Shown here: positions 12,070 to 24,675 of the stretch, one piece after another | Layout of the letters: each line of letters opens with the position of its first letter | Numbering within the stretch: position 1 is the first letter of the stretch | NCBI RefSeq assembly: GCF_037975245.1 | Contig: NC_092576.1 | Location: 5,938,001 to 6,002,000 of the forward strand | Reading direction: 5' to 3' | DNA length: 64,000 bases | Source of the DNA: Apostichopus japonicus | Lineage: Eukaryota; Echinodermata; Holothuroidea; Aspidochirotida; Stichopodidae | Translations under genes and position numbers: made by a program | The notes under the pieces: model-generated | What the model was told of the DNA's origin: nothing | The model's input: only the letters and a program-made list of their open reading frames with translations | Databases searched by the model: none

Positions 12070-12345
12070 GGGAGGAGGAGGTGGTTGCGCCACGGCTTTT
12101 CAGAAGATATATTAGACAGAACAGAAATGACCTGGATGTATCAGTATAATATTAAGAAGTAGAATTAATTGCCTATTCTTTCGTATTTATAAATGAAACT
12201 GCTTAAAATGTGTGTAGATTTTATTTTACTGTTTTATATAAATATCTTATAATTAGGCAAAGTCTACTAAAGTAATCATGAGTTTAGTGTTAGGATTACA
12301 TTGTGCCAAGAAGATCAGTGTATTACAATTAATATTCATCTATAT

Positions 12346-14302
12346 CAGTGGCGGAGAAACAGGGGGGTTGGTTTTTTTTAACCCCCCCACTTTTTGAAGA
12401 GGGGGGGGTTGGCCCACACAATCAACCCCCCCTAGTTTTTGCCAGTAATGTTCTGTTATAGCCTATGTTATGTGCTCCAAATGGCATAATAAATCAAATT
12501 ATTAAATTTGAAATTGTTAAAGTCATTTCAACCTTTTACCTGGTAGGCTACATCAACAATTAACGACCGAAAACCGAGTTAGAATTGACCCACACATTAT
12601 TTCTAGCCCCTTTCCCCCGCCTTGCGCATTGGAACTTGTAGCTCATAGCGCTAACTTCACCCCACAACAGACATACACAAAATAACGTTTTGTTGCTGTT
12701 GAATCGCGTTGGAACTGTATACACTTGCCAACTTCAACGAGGTGAAGGAAGGAAAAGAAAAAGAAGAAAGAGAGAAAAGGAGAAAAGGATGGAGTAGAAA
12801 ATACGGCAAGAAAACGGGAAGAGAAAGAGGAACAGTGACAAAATTATTCGAATTTGTAAAGCAAACAGCAGATATCACATCATATCAGTGAGCATGAAAA
12901 TGGCGTTCCACGATAAACAGCCTCCAAACCATGGGCGCAGATCCTGGTGAGGACAGCGGGACGCGTCCCCACCAACTTTTTCAGTAGTGGGGACATGATA
13001 TACCGTGTCCCCACCAATTTGTCTTGACCAATAGCTGCATTTCAAGTTCCCCTGTATTGAACTTTGGCGCAGTTTGATCCAGCATTGTGCAAATGACATG
13101 CAGCAGTTCTCATTTTATTGTATTTAATCCACAGTTGTTAAATATAGGACGGAAATCGCATTTGCGGCAGTCTATATTTGCTTTCTGGAAGAGGACCCCA
13201 GACCCATCGTATATACAAAAGTCTACTTGGATTATTTGTCCCCTGATTTTCTTTCTGCAGACGCCCATGTATTTCTCCAAACTAAATTTCTAAGCCATGG
13301 GATCTAAAACTTAAGGAGGTTTAGGAGCATCATTAGGTCTGGGAAGTGTTATTTCCGGCGATCTGGGAGGTATATTTGCCCAAAAAAATCGTACGCTACG
13401 CGCGAACCCATGGTCGCGCTCCGCTTAGATAGTGTCATGGAACAGACACGCGTCCCCACCATTATCCAAGACTGATCTGCGCCCATGCTCAAAACTGTCG
13501 ATGTGTGTAGTGTTCGGTTTCGGAAATATCTGGTATATTTTTATTTCCTTCAACGAAACTTTTTAGTAGCCGTCTGAATTTTCGAAAATTCCCTAACCAA
13601 CATTCTTCATCATACTTCATCATACTTCATCATACTCGTGCAATTTTACCCTCTGTTAGGGTTTGAAGGAGGTTTTTCTATATCGGTTGTCCATAGATGA
13701 TGTTTGTGCAACATTATGGGTATGTTTTGAAGTGAATTTATTCACGAGAATTGTGAATTTTCAAATTCTGAACAGTGGGGCTGACGGATATTGTGGGCCG
13801 CGATGAAGAATCACCTACAAAAGCAATGATCCACAGGATATGTGATGAAGTCGAACATGATGTGAGTCTGGTGACAATCTTCAAAAAGGTTATAGATGAG
13901 AAAAAAAGTATTTGGAAAAAACTTGGTTCTCAGGCAAAAGTGTACATATGGTTGGTCAGTTTCAAGCCCGAGAAGTGCCATTTCCGGTGATCTGGGGGTA
14001 CCAAAACCAGAAATTTGCTTATACGCTGCGCGCCAACCAATGGTGGCGCTCCGCTTATATAGTAATACGCCCCCCCCCCCCGTTAGAAAATCCTGCATAC
14101 GCCCCTGGGAACTTAAATGCAGCTTTTCAAGGCCTGGGCATCGCCATTTACTGCAATCTGGGAGGCAATATTTGCCAAAAATTGTGCACTTTGCGCCAAC
14201 TTATGGTGGCGCTCCACTTAGATAGTGAGCCAGCAGTTATGACTTTTTATTTCATCAATGGCCTGCAACCCCCCCACTTCTGACAAGAAATCTCCGCCAC
14301 TG
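12346..14302. mobile_element. Non-autonomous hAT element in gene A intron
   Basis: Ends are CAGTGGCGGAGA at the left and its inverse at the right. The element is flanked by a perfect 8-bp direct repeat ATCTATAT (12338-12345 and 14303-14310), the target duplication size of hAT transposons. G/C homopolymers lie just inside both ends. No hAT transposase domain is seen, so it is non-autonomous. It lies between gene A exon 11 and the next small exon and has no counterpart in gene B, so it inserted after the duplication. Confidence 0.88.
12930..13487. mobile_element. hAT-like MITE nested in the hAT element
   Basis: Ends CATGGGCGCAGATC and GATCTGCGCCCATG are inverted. Flanks CTCCAAAC (12922-12929) and CTCAAAAC (13488-13495) match 7 of 8, consistent with a slightly decayed 8-bp duplication. 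It is 558 bp, without coding capacity, and younger than its host element. Confidence 0.78.
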
Positions 14303-15127
14303 ATCTATATAGACAGATCATGTTGCTTTGTAGATGAGGAGATGTATCAGGCGTAGAAGGAACGAATAAAGGATTCATTGTTTGTGCAAACGTTACATTT
14401 CGTTTACATTTCCACTTCCGGTCGCTGTATGTACGTTATAGTAGCTGGTATGCTTGCCTACAAATTATGCTAACTGTAGACTAAGTTAGAAATGAACAGA
14501 GGAATGGATATTTTAGAAACTGGACAATGTTTGCATTTTAAAACAAAGAGCGATTAATTCCCATTATATTAATTGTATAACCATTGTGCAATTAAGCAGT
14601 AATTGGTGTATCATATTATGTTAAATTTGTATATTTAACTTAGTGACAATATTAAACTGTCGGCTGTTTCACATCTTGTTTTTCAGTGTACGAAGTTTGA
14701 GGTATGTTTTATTGCCATGCTGTAATAACTCTCCGCATTACCATGATTCCTAGCTTATAGCATCTTCTCTACAATCAAAGCTAAAATGGCGGTTAGAGGT
14801 TTATTATGAATGATTTATTACCTCTTGCAGAATTAATTATTAGTAGTACGCCACTTACAAACCCAAAGTATAGAGTACCCTTATAAACACATAACGTTTA
14901 AGTTCTGTTTTAAACTTTCATGTGGTTGTCGTTGGTAAACAGAGACTATGCAATTAGCTTCTTCTCAAGAAACAAAATGTAATAAAGTAAATAAATACAC
15001 AGAATAAGGTCATTTTCAATTTCAGGAGAAATATTTTTTCATTCACGTTTTCTTTCCGTGTTGGTTATGGATGTTTTGTTTATGTGAGTGATAATACTGA
15101 ACTTCATGTCTTACACTTGTATTACAG

Positions 15128-15151
15128 AAAGAGAAGGCAAATGAAGAAGTG
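15128..15151 (+). CDS. Gene A micro-exon KEKANEEV
   Basis: 24 nt, phase 0-0, bounded by TTACAG and GTAAGT. Gene B has KERANKEV with identical boundaries. Conservation of length and splice sites supports a real micro-exon. Confidence 0.58.
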
Positions 15152-16593
15152 GTAAGTAAACTGGTAAATTTAGTATCCCATTATAAGTAGAAATTATGCC
15201 TGTACTTTTCATCAGATTAAATTATCAAATTATTCTAGGAGCAGGAAAGGATTATATAGATATTGTGGTAAATTTGGTAAAATATTAAAGAAAACATTGT
15301 ACTTACGAGTAAAATGTCAGGATTTGTATGTGTTTATACAATTATGTGACCCATATGATTTGGATGGTACAAAATATGGGTTTTTAGTGTATCATCAACT
15401 TTTTGGCCTGTACTAAAACCTGTATTTGACAAACCAAAACATAGAGCAAAAATACTCTTCATAAACTAAAAACAACTGAAGTCGATGTTTTGAGATTAAA
15501 TTACGTCAGTTTGAGGAAATGGTTGAAAGTTTGAGGTATAGTAGTCGAAGGTTAGAGAATATAGAAATATATAAAAAAAAAAGAGGAAAAGTTGAAATTG
15601 TTAAATAACATCATTTTTTATTCTATGGGACGAAATCAAGCGAAGAGGTAAAAAAAGGTCGAAACGATCGAAATTTTGAGATAAGAAACTAAATTTAGGT
15701 ATTACAACTTAAAAACGAAAGTGGAATTTATATAAACAAAAGCTAGGTTAAGTGGGTGAAGCGGTCAAAATTTCGAGATAAAAAGTTTACCATCTGCACT
15801 GGCCCAACGAAGCATAAAAAAGTAAAATTCGTCTAGTAAAGATAGCCAAAGTGGCCACCGGTTACCATCCTATTGATAGCTCCTTGTGTACCTCGCTGCC
15901 CGTTGCTGTTGAGTTTGCCTTAGACGTCAGAGAGGACAAAGTTCGATAAATCTTAGTCATTGTGAAATGAGATCCCCCGTTCTTGGACTGCCGTGTAAGA
16001 GGAAGTAAATATGTTATGCCTTTTAACTGGTTATTGGCTATGTGTCACATGATTCCTTAAACATCACCTGTACAAATTGCAAAACAAATTAACTTGTTGC
16101 CACAAGGCACTCTAACTATGGACATTAATAAAATGTAAACGTACACGGGAAGGGAGGAGGAGCCGACTGGGGGACCAAGGGTATAACATGATTGGGGAAT
16201 ACCCTCATTGCCCTCCCCGCACCTTGGTTCCGCCACAACGGTCATGACTTAACTGTGTTCACAACAAGATAGTGTGGTTGCCATGGTGAATAACATGTGA
16301 TAACATGGTAGCACGTAGTTTATGAAGTCATGAAATCGAAACAATGTTAAAATGAAAGATCTTTAAGCTAAATGATTTTGGAATTCATTGTATAGGTGTA
16401 CTTTGAATGCAAAGTGAATGATGTAAACAACTGAATAATATAATAACTGGAATCAGATCACTATTCACAGTTTCAATTTGTTTAACCTTGTGTTTGCTAC
16501 ATAAAACATGGTTACTGTCTTTTCTTCTTGTTGATCATATTTTATATTTTAATGTTGTATGTTATAATATTCTTACTCATTTGTTGATTTCAG

Positions 16594-16610
16594 ACCGACC
16601 AAACGGAAGG
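16594..16610 (+). CDS. Gene A 17-nt micro-exon
   Basis: Encodes TDQTE plus two bases. All 17 nt and the flanking TTTCAG and GTAAGTCTT are identical in gene B (62362-62378). Such identity inside diverged introns suggests constraint. Confidence 0.58.
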
Positions 16611-16694
16611 GTAAGTCTTAATACTGCGATTCCATATCTGAACTGATAAACCGTGTTCTAGATTCGTAGGTAACGAAATAATATATCATGTGTT

Positions 16695-17205
16695 GCAAAA
16701 ACTACTACAGTACTAATGTCATCATTTGTGTACAATCAATAAGCTACAGTAATAATGCCGTCATATGTGTACTAATGTCGTCATTTTTGTACAATCAGTA
16801 AGCTATACAGTACAATGTTGTCTTTTGTGTACAACCACTTAGCTAAAGTACTAATGTCATCATTTGTGCACAGTCAATAAGCTACAGTACTAATGTCGTC
16901 ATTTCTGCACAATCTCTAAGCTACAGTACTATTGTCGCCATTTCTGCACAATAAATAAGCTACAGTATTATAACGTCTTACTTTGTGTACAATCTCTAAG
17001 CTACTGTATCCTTGTCATCATTTGTGTACATTCTGTAAGCTACAGTACTAATGTCATCATTTGTGTACAATCTCTAAGCTACAGTACATATGTCTTACTT
17101 TGTGTACAATCGGTAAGCTACAGTACAAATGTCGTCATTTGTGTACAATAAGTACACTGCACGACACATGCCGTCCTTTACGCACACTCACTAAGCTAAT
17201 GTACA
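16695..17205. repeat. Minisatellite, about 40-bp unit
   Basis: About twelve imperfect copies of a unit containing CTACAGTACTAATGTCGTC and TTTGTGTACAATCAGTAAG. A related array occupies the same intron of gene B (about 62500-62790), so it pre-dates the duplication. Confidence 0.85.
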
Positions 17206-17320
17206 ATATGTAGAGTTATTAATAATCACTGAGATAATATACAATGATTTAATGAGTATGGAAACATGCACCTATTCTGCTTGATTTATTAACATATATT
17301 TTTATATCTCAAATATTTAG

Positions 17321-17351
17321 AGCAAAGCTTTTGGAAGACGTGAAAGTTTGA
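17321..17351 (+). CDS. Gene A candidate last exon
   Basis: After acceptor ATTTAG, the base A completes a Gly codon from the 17-nt exon, then AKLLEDVKV and TGA. The frame is consistent with phase 2, but no gene B copy is visible in the window to confirm it. A different frame stays open longer (to about 17410), so the true frame is uncertain. Confidence 0.4.
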
Positions 17352-17489
17352 AATTTGAAAGGCAGGTGGACGACGTCCGTATGATGCAACTGAATCATCT
17401 CTCGTTTTAACAGACAGAAGAAAGACTAAGAAATATCAGGAACAATGCAACTTTGCTCGTATACACACAGAGAATCTTCGATAAAATTA

Positions 17490-17760
17490 ATACCCCATAT
17501 TGAATACAAAAAAATGCTATTGATTTTGAGAATGTTAAAGGTCATTTGAGGTCACTGGAGCTCAAAATGTGTAATCATAATAAACACAATATCTCAAGAG
17601 GGGAATCTCCAACAGATCTCATACTTTGCATATGGATGTATTATAGAGAAGAAGGTGCCTATTATTTTCTGAGGAGGTAAAATGTTATTTTGGGTCACCA
17701 AAAGGTCAAAGTTTAAAATAAAAACTTGGTTTGAGGACCAATGTGAATCTACGCGAAAGT
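17490..17760. repeat. Degenerate copies of the 145-bp satellite
   Basis: Phrases such as AAACACAATATCTCAAGA, GCCTATTATTTTCTG and GGTCATTTGAGGTCAC match the array inside gene B (56.0-57.1 kb). About two diverged units. Confidence 0.6.
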
Positions 17761-20700
17761 AACGGAGTGTATGTATAACACCTCATACGAATTGTCTGTG
17801 TTTCAATTTATAATATGCATACTACATTTGGAACTATTTACTTAATTCTTAGCACTTTGTTCAAGATTGTTTATTATTACGTTTAGGGTTCTATTTTTTA
17901 TCGTTTAGTATTGGGTAATTATTACTATCTGTTTTATGCTTTTACAATTAATGAACTATAGTTTCTCATACTTATTCATATTGAATTATTGACTATTCTT
18001 TATTTTTTTTTGGTTTAAAGTATATGTTACATTAAATAATCTAGTATTTTCGTCATACCATTCTTCTTGCAAATATAATACTCAACATTTAAATGGTCAT
18101 GTAATTTTCAACAGATATTCACGTCTTATCCTACTGCCAGTTAACTTATATACATTAAATTTTATATTCACGTTTATGCCTTAAAGGCAATGAGTACTTG
18201 TCATGGTGACCAAATAAAGGTAGAATGAAGTAATAAAATGATGTAGTCGTTTCGTCATACCATTTACTTGCAATTATAATATTCAAATTCTTACTGGAAA
18301 TGTGGACTTAATAAAAAAAGAAAAAAATAACGTCCGAATAGTTTTAATTCCCTTTGCAAATATAACATTTGACATAGAGAATGAATAATAGGATGGGAGA
18401 TATCCATGAAATGAACCATTCTGTATGCAAATCTGAGTAACCTCAGACCACAATGTGTAACATACATAGAATCACTGAAAAGCAGAAATGGAAGTGACTT
18501 CTTTCTCGTTGCAAACGGTTTAGAAAGGGCCGTATCGGTAAGTTTCATTTCAAGAAGAATGTACACCAAGTCTTAGGCTATGAAAAACAGATAATTGAAA
18601 GACTGAAACTTTTTAATATGCGCACAGCCATAAATAAGGCAATAGAAACTGTCGTCCAAAATAAATTTCACTTCCTATAGTTCTTCACACCCGTGTAAAT
18701 AATCAATTCGGAACAAGCCAAGCAAATATGTCTGAGAAAATATTACAAAAATAGTTTTGAACCTGTCATTATCAAAGTTATCCATAATAGTAGGAATACA
18801 AGTAACATTTAAATTAAAGTGGAGAAAATGCTCGTGTGGATATAAAATGCTGTTACCTATAAAGTTCGTTTTTTCTGTGCATAACCCCAGATCTTATACA
18901 TGGCTGTCGGTTTCAGTGACAAACCCCTTTTTTTAATCAAATTCTTAATTCTCCCATTGGCAGTACTAAATAGATTTGGCCGCTATCTAAATCAGTCGAG
19001 CGAATGTTGTCATTTGAATCCATTTCCTCTCCACACCTTTGATATGCACGACACTGTGTATCAGTTACAAAATCAACTTTTCATTCCGTACATTGAAATG
19101 AGGCTACTTTCTAAATCAGTTTAGGAAAGTAAGAGCTCATGCATGCAAACAATTCTCGTGTCTGTTACATCGGACGTTGAAATTAGTTGTTTAATGTAAG
19201 CAATAGTTTCACTTTTTATAAGAGACGTACCACAAATGCCACGATTAGCCGAAGTTAAGTGACTGTTACTTTCAGTTCACGCTTTGAAATATCATTATTG
19301 CTTGTTTTTTTCCCATGTATCTTTTTTAACACAGAAGTTTCATTTTGAAAATATAAGAACAAATGAAAATTTGACTCTCTTCATGTTATGATAAAGGGTA
19401 TACTTTCACTCTTAAAATATCGCTCAACCATTTCCTATCCAGTATCACTAACCAAAGATGCTAGGATCAATCGTTTTGTCTTGATTTTTGCATACTTCTC
19501 TGTCCTTTGGGACGAGGGAGCGTTGTTCGCCACGTAGTCCGACTGGTAATTCATCAGCAGGAAGTCTCGCACTGATCCACAATCAACATACTCTTGGCAT
19601 ATATAGTATGTGACTAAACATTATAAAGAAAAGCAAAATTTCGATTTATCGTTTAATTAAAACGATAAACAAATACCAATATATTGTCTTCCTTTTGTAA
19701 AGATGGTCGGTTCCAGGTTTTTAAAAAAGTCTGGGTGAAGTGGGGTGAGGAGGTCATATCGTTGAAGAGAACATTACATTAAAGACTTAACAATATCAAT
19801 TCTGGGGGCGTTAAAGCTTTCACTAGGTCTATAAGTACGTAAATATGTCTCTAACCAATGTTGTGTTTATACCTACTTTTCAATTCCGACTCGCAAATAC
19901 CAACGACCCGAGAAAACGAATCTCGATAAGCGGTGAAAATCCGCCTCAGTTTGACGTTGCCATGGTAAAACGAGACAGTATTATACTTAATTTAAGTAGC
20001 ATAGTTCTTAAACCATTCATTACGTTGTATAAATTGTCCAACATTAACTAAGCAATGCTTCATTCATTTGCAGAGACATCACCATTTCTTTGCTAGGCAG
20101 AGTAATGTGACATCTCTAATCGTGCACCTGGCTTTTTGTTCTCTGAGCTGAGTTCCCGGTCTCCGGAAGTCATGTGACGCAACCCCGTACTGAATTAGTG
20201 CTTTTTCATGTTTGTGATTCCTGCGCCACCCATGTTAGGCAAGTAGGGTTATTTTTAATTTTGTTTTTATAAAAAAAAACTAATGCATGATCGGTAAGTT
20301 CAGTGCGAAAGTTTATATAAGTAAAATCTCTTCGTACTACCTATAGTCTACAGTACATTAATGTATTGTATTGCTATAGCACGTAACATTATAATTAGAG
20401 GATTACGCCTATATAACGTTGTTGTTGTTGGTCTACTGCTAATTTTTGCAGTATTAATTGACATTGATCATTTGCGCCGTGGACTTTGCAAACATATTTT
20501 CTTACAAAAGGTATATTGTATAATAAACCTAACAGAAGTAAACTTCTCTTCATGTAGTGTGAATCACAAATTGTTACAACTGAATATCACTCAACGGTTT
20601 TTTAGCTAAGAAATGACATTACATATAGTGACACCCATGAATATCAGGAAGACATTAATGAAACATCTATTCGAAACGTTAGATAAGCAATGTTCATGAT

Positions 20701-21227
20701 GATTGTAACAGAAGTGCGCATTTCGAATCATGAAAATATGCCCATACTTATACAAAAATACAAATTTTAAGTGTGATGTTCGACGCACCTAACATTTTCC
20801 ATTTCTCCACCTGTTTTAGGATTGGGATGTTAATATGTATTGTAAACTTTGCAGCGTGCGTTATAAGGAAACGAACTCTTGAAATGTAGTTTCCAACGTT
20901 TGTTTTCTGTTGTACTAATCGAAACTTGTTTGACCTACTCTGCTTTTAAGGGATTCATGTAAAGGACAAATCACACAATTTTATTTGTTGTTGATACGGC
21001 CGTGCTAGCTCTTCAGAAAACGCAACTGAATAACAAGTCCAGGTTTATATAAATTACTTTCCCTCAATTCACCATGTTTAAGCAAAAGTGAAAGTAACAA
21101 GGAAGAAAGCATTAGAACAGTAGAGTGTCACATAATTACCCGGCAGGATAATAACTCACTAGACGCTGTGCTTACTTGACTTGAGGAAGAAGTACATTGT
21201 ACAACGTAGCCAGATTTTCCTAGTGTG
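17761..21227. other. Intergenic, no gene recognised
   Basis: AT-rich, with only short open frames lacking recognisable domains or conserved splice structure. A short open frame at 19845-20051 and a hydrophobic one at 20361-20609 were examined and not supported as genes. A phrase containing TTTTCGTCATACCATT recurs at about 18050 and 18250. Confidence 0.5.
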
Positions 21228-21790
21228 AAGTGTATTGCAGTTATAACTAATTAAACACCAAGTGTATATACAGCGTGTGTTAGTATATTATAGTTATATC
21301 TAATGAACTTCTAAGTGTATATGCTGTGTGCCATGGTGTATTTTAGTTATATAACTAATTAATCTAGGGAAAATGTGCGGTATAGTGTATTGTAGCTATA
21401 ACTCAATTAACCTTGAAGTGTATGTGATGTGTGCTCTAGTGTGTTGTAGTTATATCTTATGAACTACTTAGTGTATATGGTGTGTGTCATAGTTTATTGT
21501 AGTTATAACTAAGTAACCATCTAGTGTATATAGTATGCGGTATAGTGTATTGCAGCTATAACTACCTTAATCTTCAAGTGTATATGATGTGTGCTCAATT
21601 GTATTGTAGTTATAACTAAGTAACTATCAAGTGTATATGATGTATGTTTAAGTGCGTTTCAGTTATACCTAATTAGCCTTCAAGTGTATATGATGTATGT
21701 TCTTATGGATTGTAATTATAACTAACTGTGTGTTATAGTGATTTGTTGTTATAACTAAGTAACCATAGAGTATATATGGTGTGTATTATA
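21228..21790. repeat. Minisatellite, about 54-bp unit
   Basis: About eleven copies of a unit with GTGTATTGTAGTTATAACTA and AAGTGTATATGATGTGTG, with starts spaced 47-54 bp. It lies directly before the orphan tail exon of the gene C family. Confidence 0.85.
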
Positions 21791-21866
21791 GTGTATTGCA
21801 GAACAAAGAACGACGTTGGCACCATGACCAGGTTACCTCTGAAATCACGTTCACTTGCCTTTTCAG

Positions 21867-22024
21867 ACGTGAAACGAATCATTCTATTTTTGTTAATTGG
21901 CAGGAATAATTCACGATGCTCGAGCACAGACATTTCCACGATCATCAATGGAATGCAATCACCGGGTCCATCGGCTCAAACAACTGAATATCCCAAAGCC
22001 ATCACAGAGCGCCTGCAATATTAG
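21867..22024 (+). pseudogene. Orphan tail exon of a gene C sister copy
   Basis: After acceptor TTTTCAG it encodes DVKRIILFLLIG, NNSRCSSTDISTI and a short tail ending ERLQY. It parallels the last exon of gene C (VILIMILLLL, NTSRCSSTDVSTI) and shares the 60 bp before the acceptor. The tail stops where gene C continues for about 70 residues. No Ig exons for it are visible upstream, and it ends 146 bp before the gene C start, so it is probably a leftover of an old tandem duplication. Confidence 0.65.
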
Positions 22025-22169
22025 AATTTATAATCCTTAATTTATTAGATCTGTGAAGGATCTTAAAGTTTAGCATCATCTTATTTTGTCGATCCTAAAG
22101 GATTAGCAAAGCACTAACGATCGTTGATGGTTTACTGAAAGAGAGAACAGAAGCTGCTTGTGATTCAAT

Positions 22170-22488
22170 ATGGAGAGTATTTGGTTCACATTCTTATTGA
22201 TTTTCTTCGTTTCTGGTTCACGTGGATCTAAAGACCCAATAGTTGTCAGACTTGTTGAAAGAGATTCGGTGATCTTGAAATGTAATGGATCTGCGACAAG
22301 AGGAAACAAATGGTTTATTGACGATCGAGTCATCTTTGCAAATGAAATAAGTTTTGATTCTTTAGCGGGTGTCAGCTTATCGAATGACTACTCATTATCA
22401 ATATCAGACGTTACATTCAATCACCAAGGATTGTATAAATGCTATCGTAACAATATCCATGTTGTGAGCTACCAAGTGACAACAGTAG
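22170..22488 (+). CDS. Gene C exon 1: leader plus V/I-set Ig domain
   Basis: Starts MESIWFTFLLIFFVSGSRG, a typical cleavable signal peptide, in the same exon as the Ig domain. The domain has the B-strand Cys (VILKCNGS, also a sequon), the C-strand Trp (NKWFIDD), YSLSISDVTF and a canonical F-strand GLYKCY. Donor TAG|GTAAGT, phase 1. Open and intact. Confidence 0.8.
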
Positions 22489-22523
22489 GTAAGTAATGTA
22501 ACAATATTTGTACTGCCATGTTT

Positions 22524-22527
<4 letters not shown>

Positions 22528-22575
<48 letters not shown>
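22528..22575. repeat. (AT)n microsatellite
   Basis: Uninterrupted AT dinucleotide run directly downstream of gene C exon 1 and abutting the SINE-like sequence. Confidence 0.95.
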
Positions 22576-22578
<3 letters not shown>

Positions 22579-22800
22579 ATGAGTAATGAGTTGGAAAATC
22601 AAGAAGAGTGAAAAAACTTTCAGCCTCCACCGGGATTCGAACCACGGGCCTTCCACTCTGTACGCGGACACCCTAACCACTAGGCTATGGACGCTGATTG
22701 TATGTCCAGAGGTTCGAAACCGGTAAGGAAGGTCGTAATTCCACTGTAGGCGTTTGTCACATGTATCGAACAATACTAGTTCTGTTTTTGGTGACATATT
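22576..22800 (-). repeat. tRNA-derived SINE, minus strand
   Basis: On the minus strand, 22698-22620 reads as a tRNA-like head: A box TAGCCTAGTGG, anticodon-stem TCCGC/GTGGA with a 7-nt loop, and B box GGTTCGAATCC. The acceptor-like stem has one mismatch and the T stem is poor, so this is not a working tRNA. The B box and A box are RNA polymerase III promoter elements of SINEs. Boundaries of the body are guessed. Confidence 0.6.
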
Positions 22801-22892
22801 TTGCCTTACCCTAGAGATCAAACATGATGCTGACCAACTCGAAATCATTTGTGATTCCTAAAGCGGGATCTCGGGAGATACTTTGAACAATT

Positions 22893-23395
<503 letters not shown>

Positions 23396-23515
23396 TCAGT
23401 CGCTTGAAGACTGGCAGATCGTAAAAACTCTTTTATAATTAAACATCACTTTTCTTGTATTTCCACTAATGTAATTTATGTTATCATATGTAAACGTTGT
23501 AATTTACTTTACATA

Positions 23516-23767
23516 GGTGAAACCAAGCGTAGACTGGCAGATCGTATTACCGAACACTTACGCTCCATCAAATCCAAGTTTCCTGGTTACCCTGTCGCCT
23601 CTCACTTCAATTCCCCCTCCCCCTGTAAGATCAATGACTTTTCTGTTACGTGTGCTCTGTCTTCCAGAGGCACTGATATCGATCGTCTTAAATCCGAAAA
23701 TAGACTAATTTTCCGACTTGGCACTTTATCCCCTTATGGTTTAAACTCTAAATTCGATTTGTTGTAA
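23516..23767 (+). pseudogene. Penelope-like element C-terminal fragment
   Basis: Encodes GETKRRLADRITEHLRSI, YPVASHF and a conserved end DRLKSENRLIFRLGTL then SPYGLNSKFDLL. This matches the C-terminal GIY-YIG endonuclease end of Penelope-like retroelements (pattern GETxRxLxxRxxEH, PVAxHFN, IFxxGTLxPxGLN). The GIY-YIG catalytic start and the reverse transcriptase are absent, so it is a 5'-truncated insertion. The assignment is from motif recognition without a search. Confidence 0.72.
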
Positions 23768-23945
23768 GTCCTTTTACCCTGCTACTTTTCGCTTCTTTCA
23801 TGTGTGTGCATTGGACCATTTTATCTTTCTTCGTTCGCTGTTTACAGTTTTAGTAGTCTTTTTGCTCACTTTGTTAAAGGGTTTATACCCGAAACGTCGT
23901 GTTAGTTTTCTTTATCATTAGCACTAGCAAACTTTACTATTTTTC

Positions 23946-23950
<5 letters not shown>
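23768..23950 (+). mobile_element. Penelope-like 3' tail
   Basis: Continues from the stop codon with the same sequence found inverted at 23054-23290, ending in an AT run at about 23950. Together with the coding fragment it forms the right-hand arm of the inverted pair. Confidence 0.65.
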
Positions 23951-24349
<399 letters not shown>

Positions 24350-24675
24350 GTTTTTGTAGTATTAGGCTATATTATCTGTGTTGCAATAATTCAAAATAAA
24401 CATAAACCATGGTGTGAAGTAAGATTTCTTAAGAGATCTATTTCAAATAGATCCAAATAATGTAACTCATGGCGTGACGATTTTAAAGCATGTACCCTAC
24501 AATTACATGACATTAGAACGAAGCTGCAATTGGAGAGCAAATGTATCAATAAAATTGCGGCCACTTATCACAGTATTTGTGGTTATCTTACAATTTATTG
24601 AGAATTATAGAGCTGTATAAACAAGAAATACAAATAATAGACCACACTTCAGTCTTGCTTTCATGTTAGAATTAT

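Larger units (their letters stand above)
2954..17351 (+). pseudogene. Gene A: Ig receptor with LRR-like cytoplasmic region, disrupted
   Basis: Multi-exon gene model built by splice signals and comparison with gene B. Order: signal peptide exon, one V-like Ig exon, a two-Ig exon, a transmembrane exon, a Q-rich juxtamembrane exon, a basic exon, two LRR-like exons, and short C-terminal exons ending at TGA 17349-17351. It would be a single-pass surface receptor. Splice phases of the upstream exons are all 1, the usual arrangement for shuffled Ig exons. Lesions: the two-Ig exon is 635 nt against 636 in gene B because of a 1-nt deletion near 6130, the donor after 12069 reads GG instead of GT, and a hAT element sits in the following intron. 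These make it a probable pseudogene, though a base-call error at the deletion cannot be excluded. The family is not one I can name; homology to described receptors is not claimed beyond the Ig and LRR-like folds. Confidence 0.7.

Noticed and set aside
12709-12891. Lys/Glu-rich open frame near 12.7 kb
   Set aside because: Purine-rich internal sequence of the hAT element, without homology or splice context.
14686-14700. Possible 15-nt exon CTKFE in gene A
   Set aside because: It has AG and GT borders, but gene B has no matching sequence and the phase chain works without it.
16709-17205. CRISPR-like array
   Set aside because: Units are imperfect, contiguous and without unique spacers, in animal intron sequence.
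18291-18569. Hydrophobic 92-codon open frame, minus strand
   Set aside because: No Met context, domain or paralogue support.
19845-20051. 68-codon frame with NDPRKRISISGENPP
   Set aside because: Composition is protein-like, but no family is recognised and no splice partners are visible.
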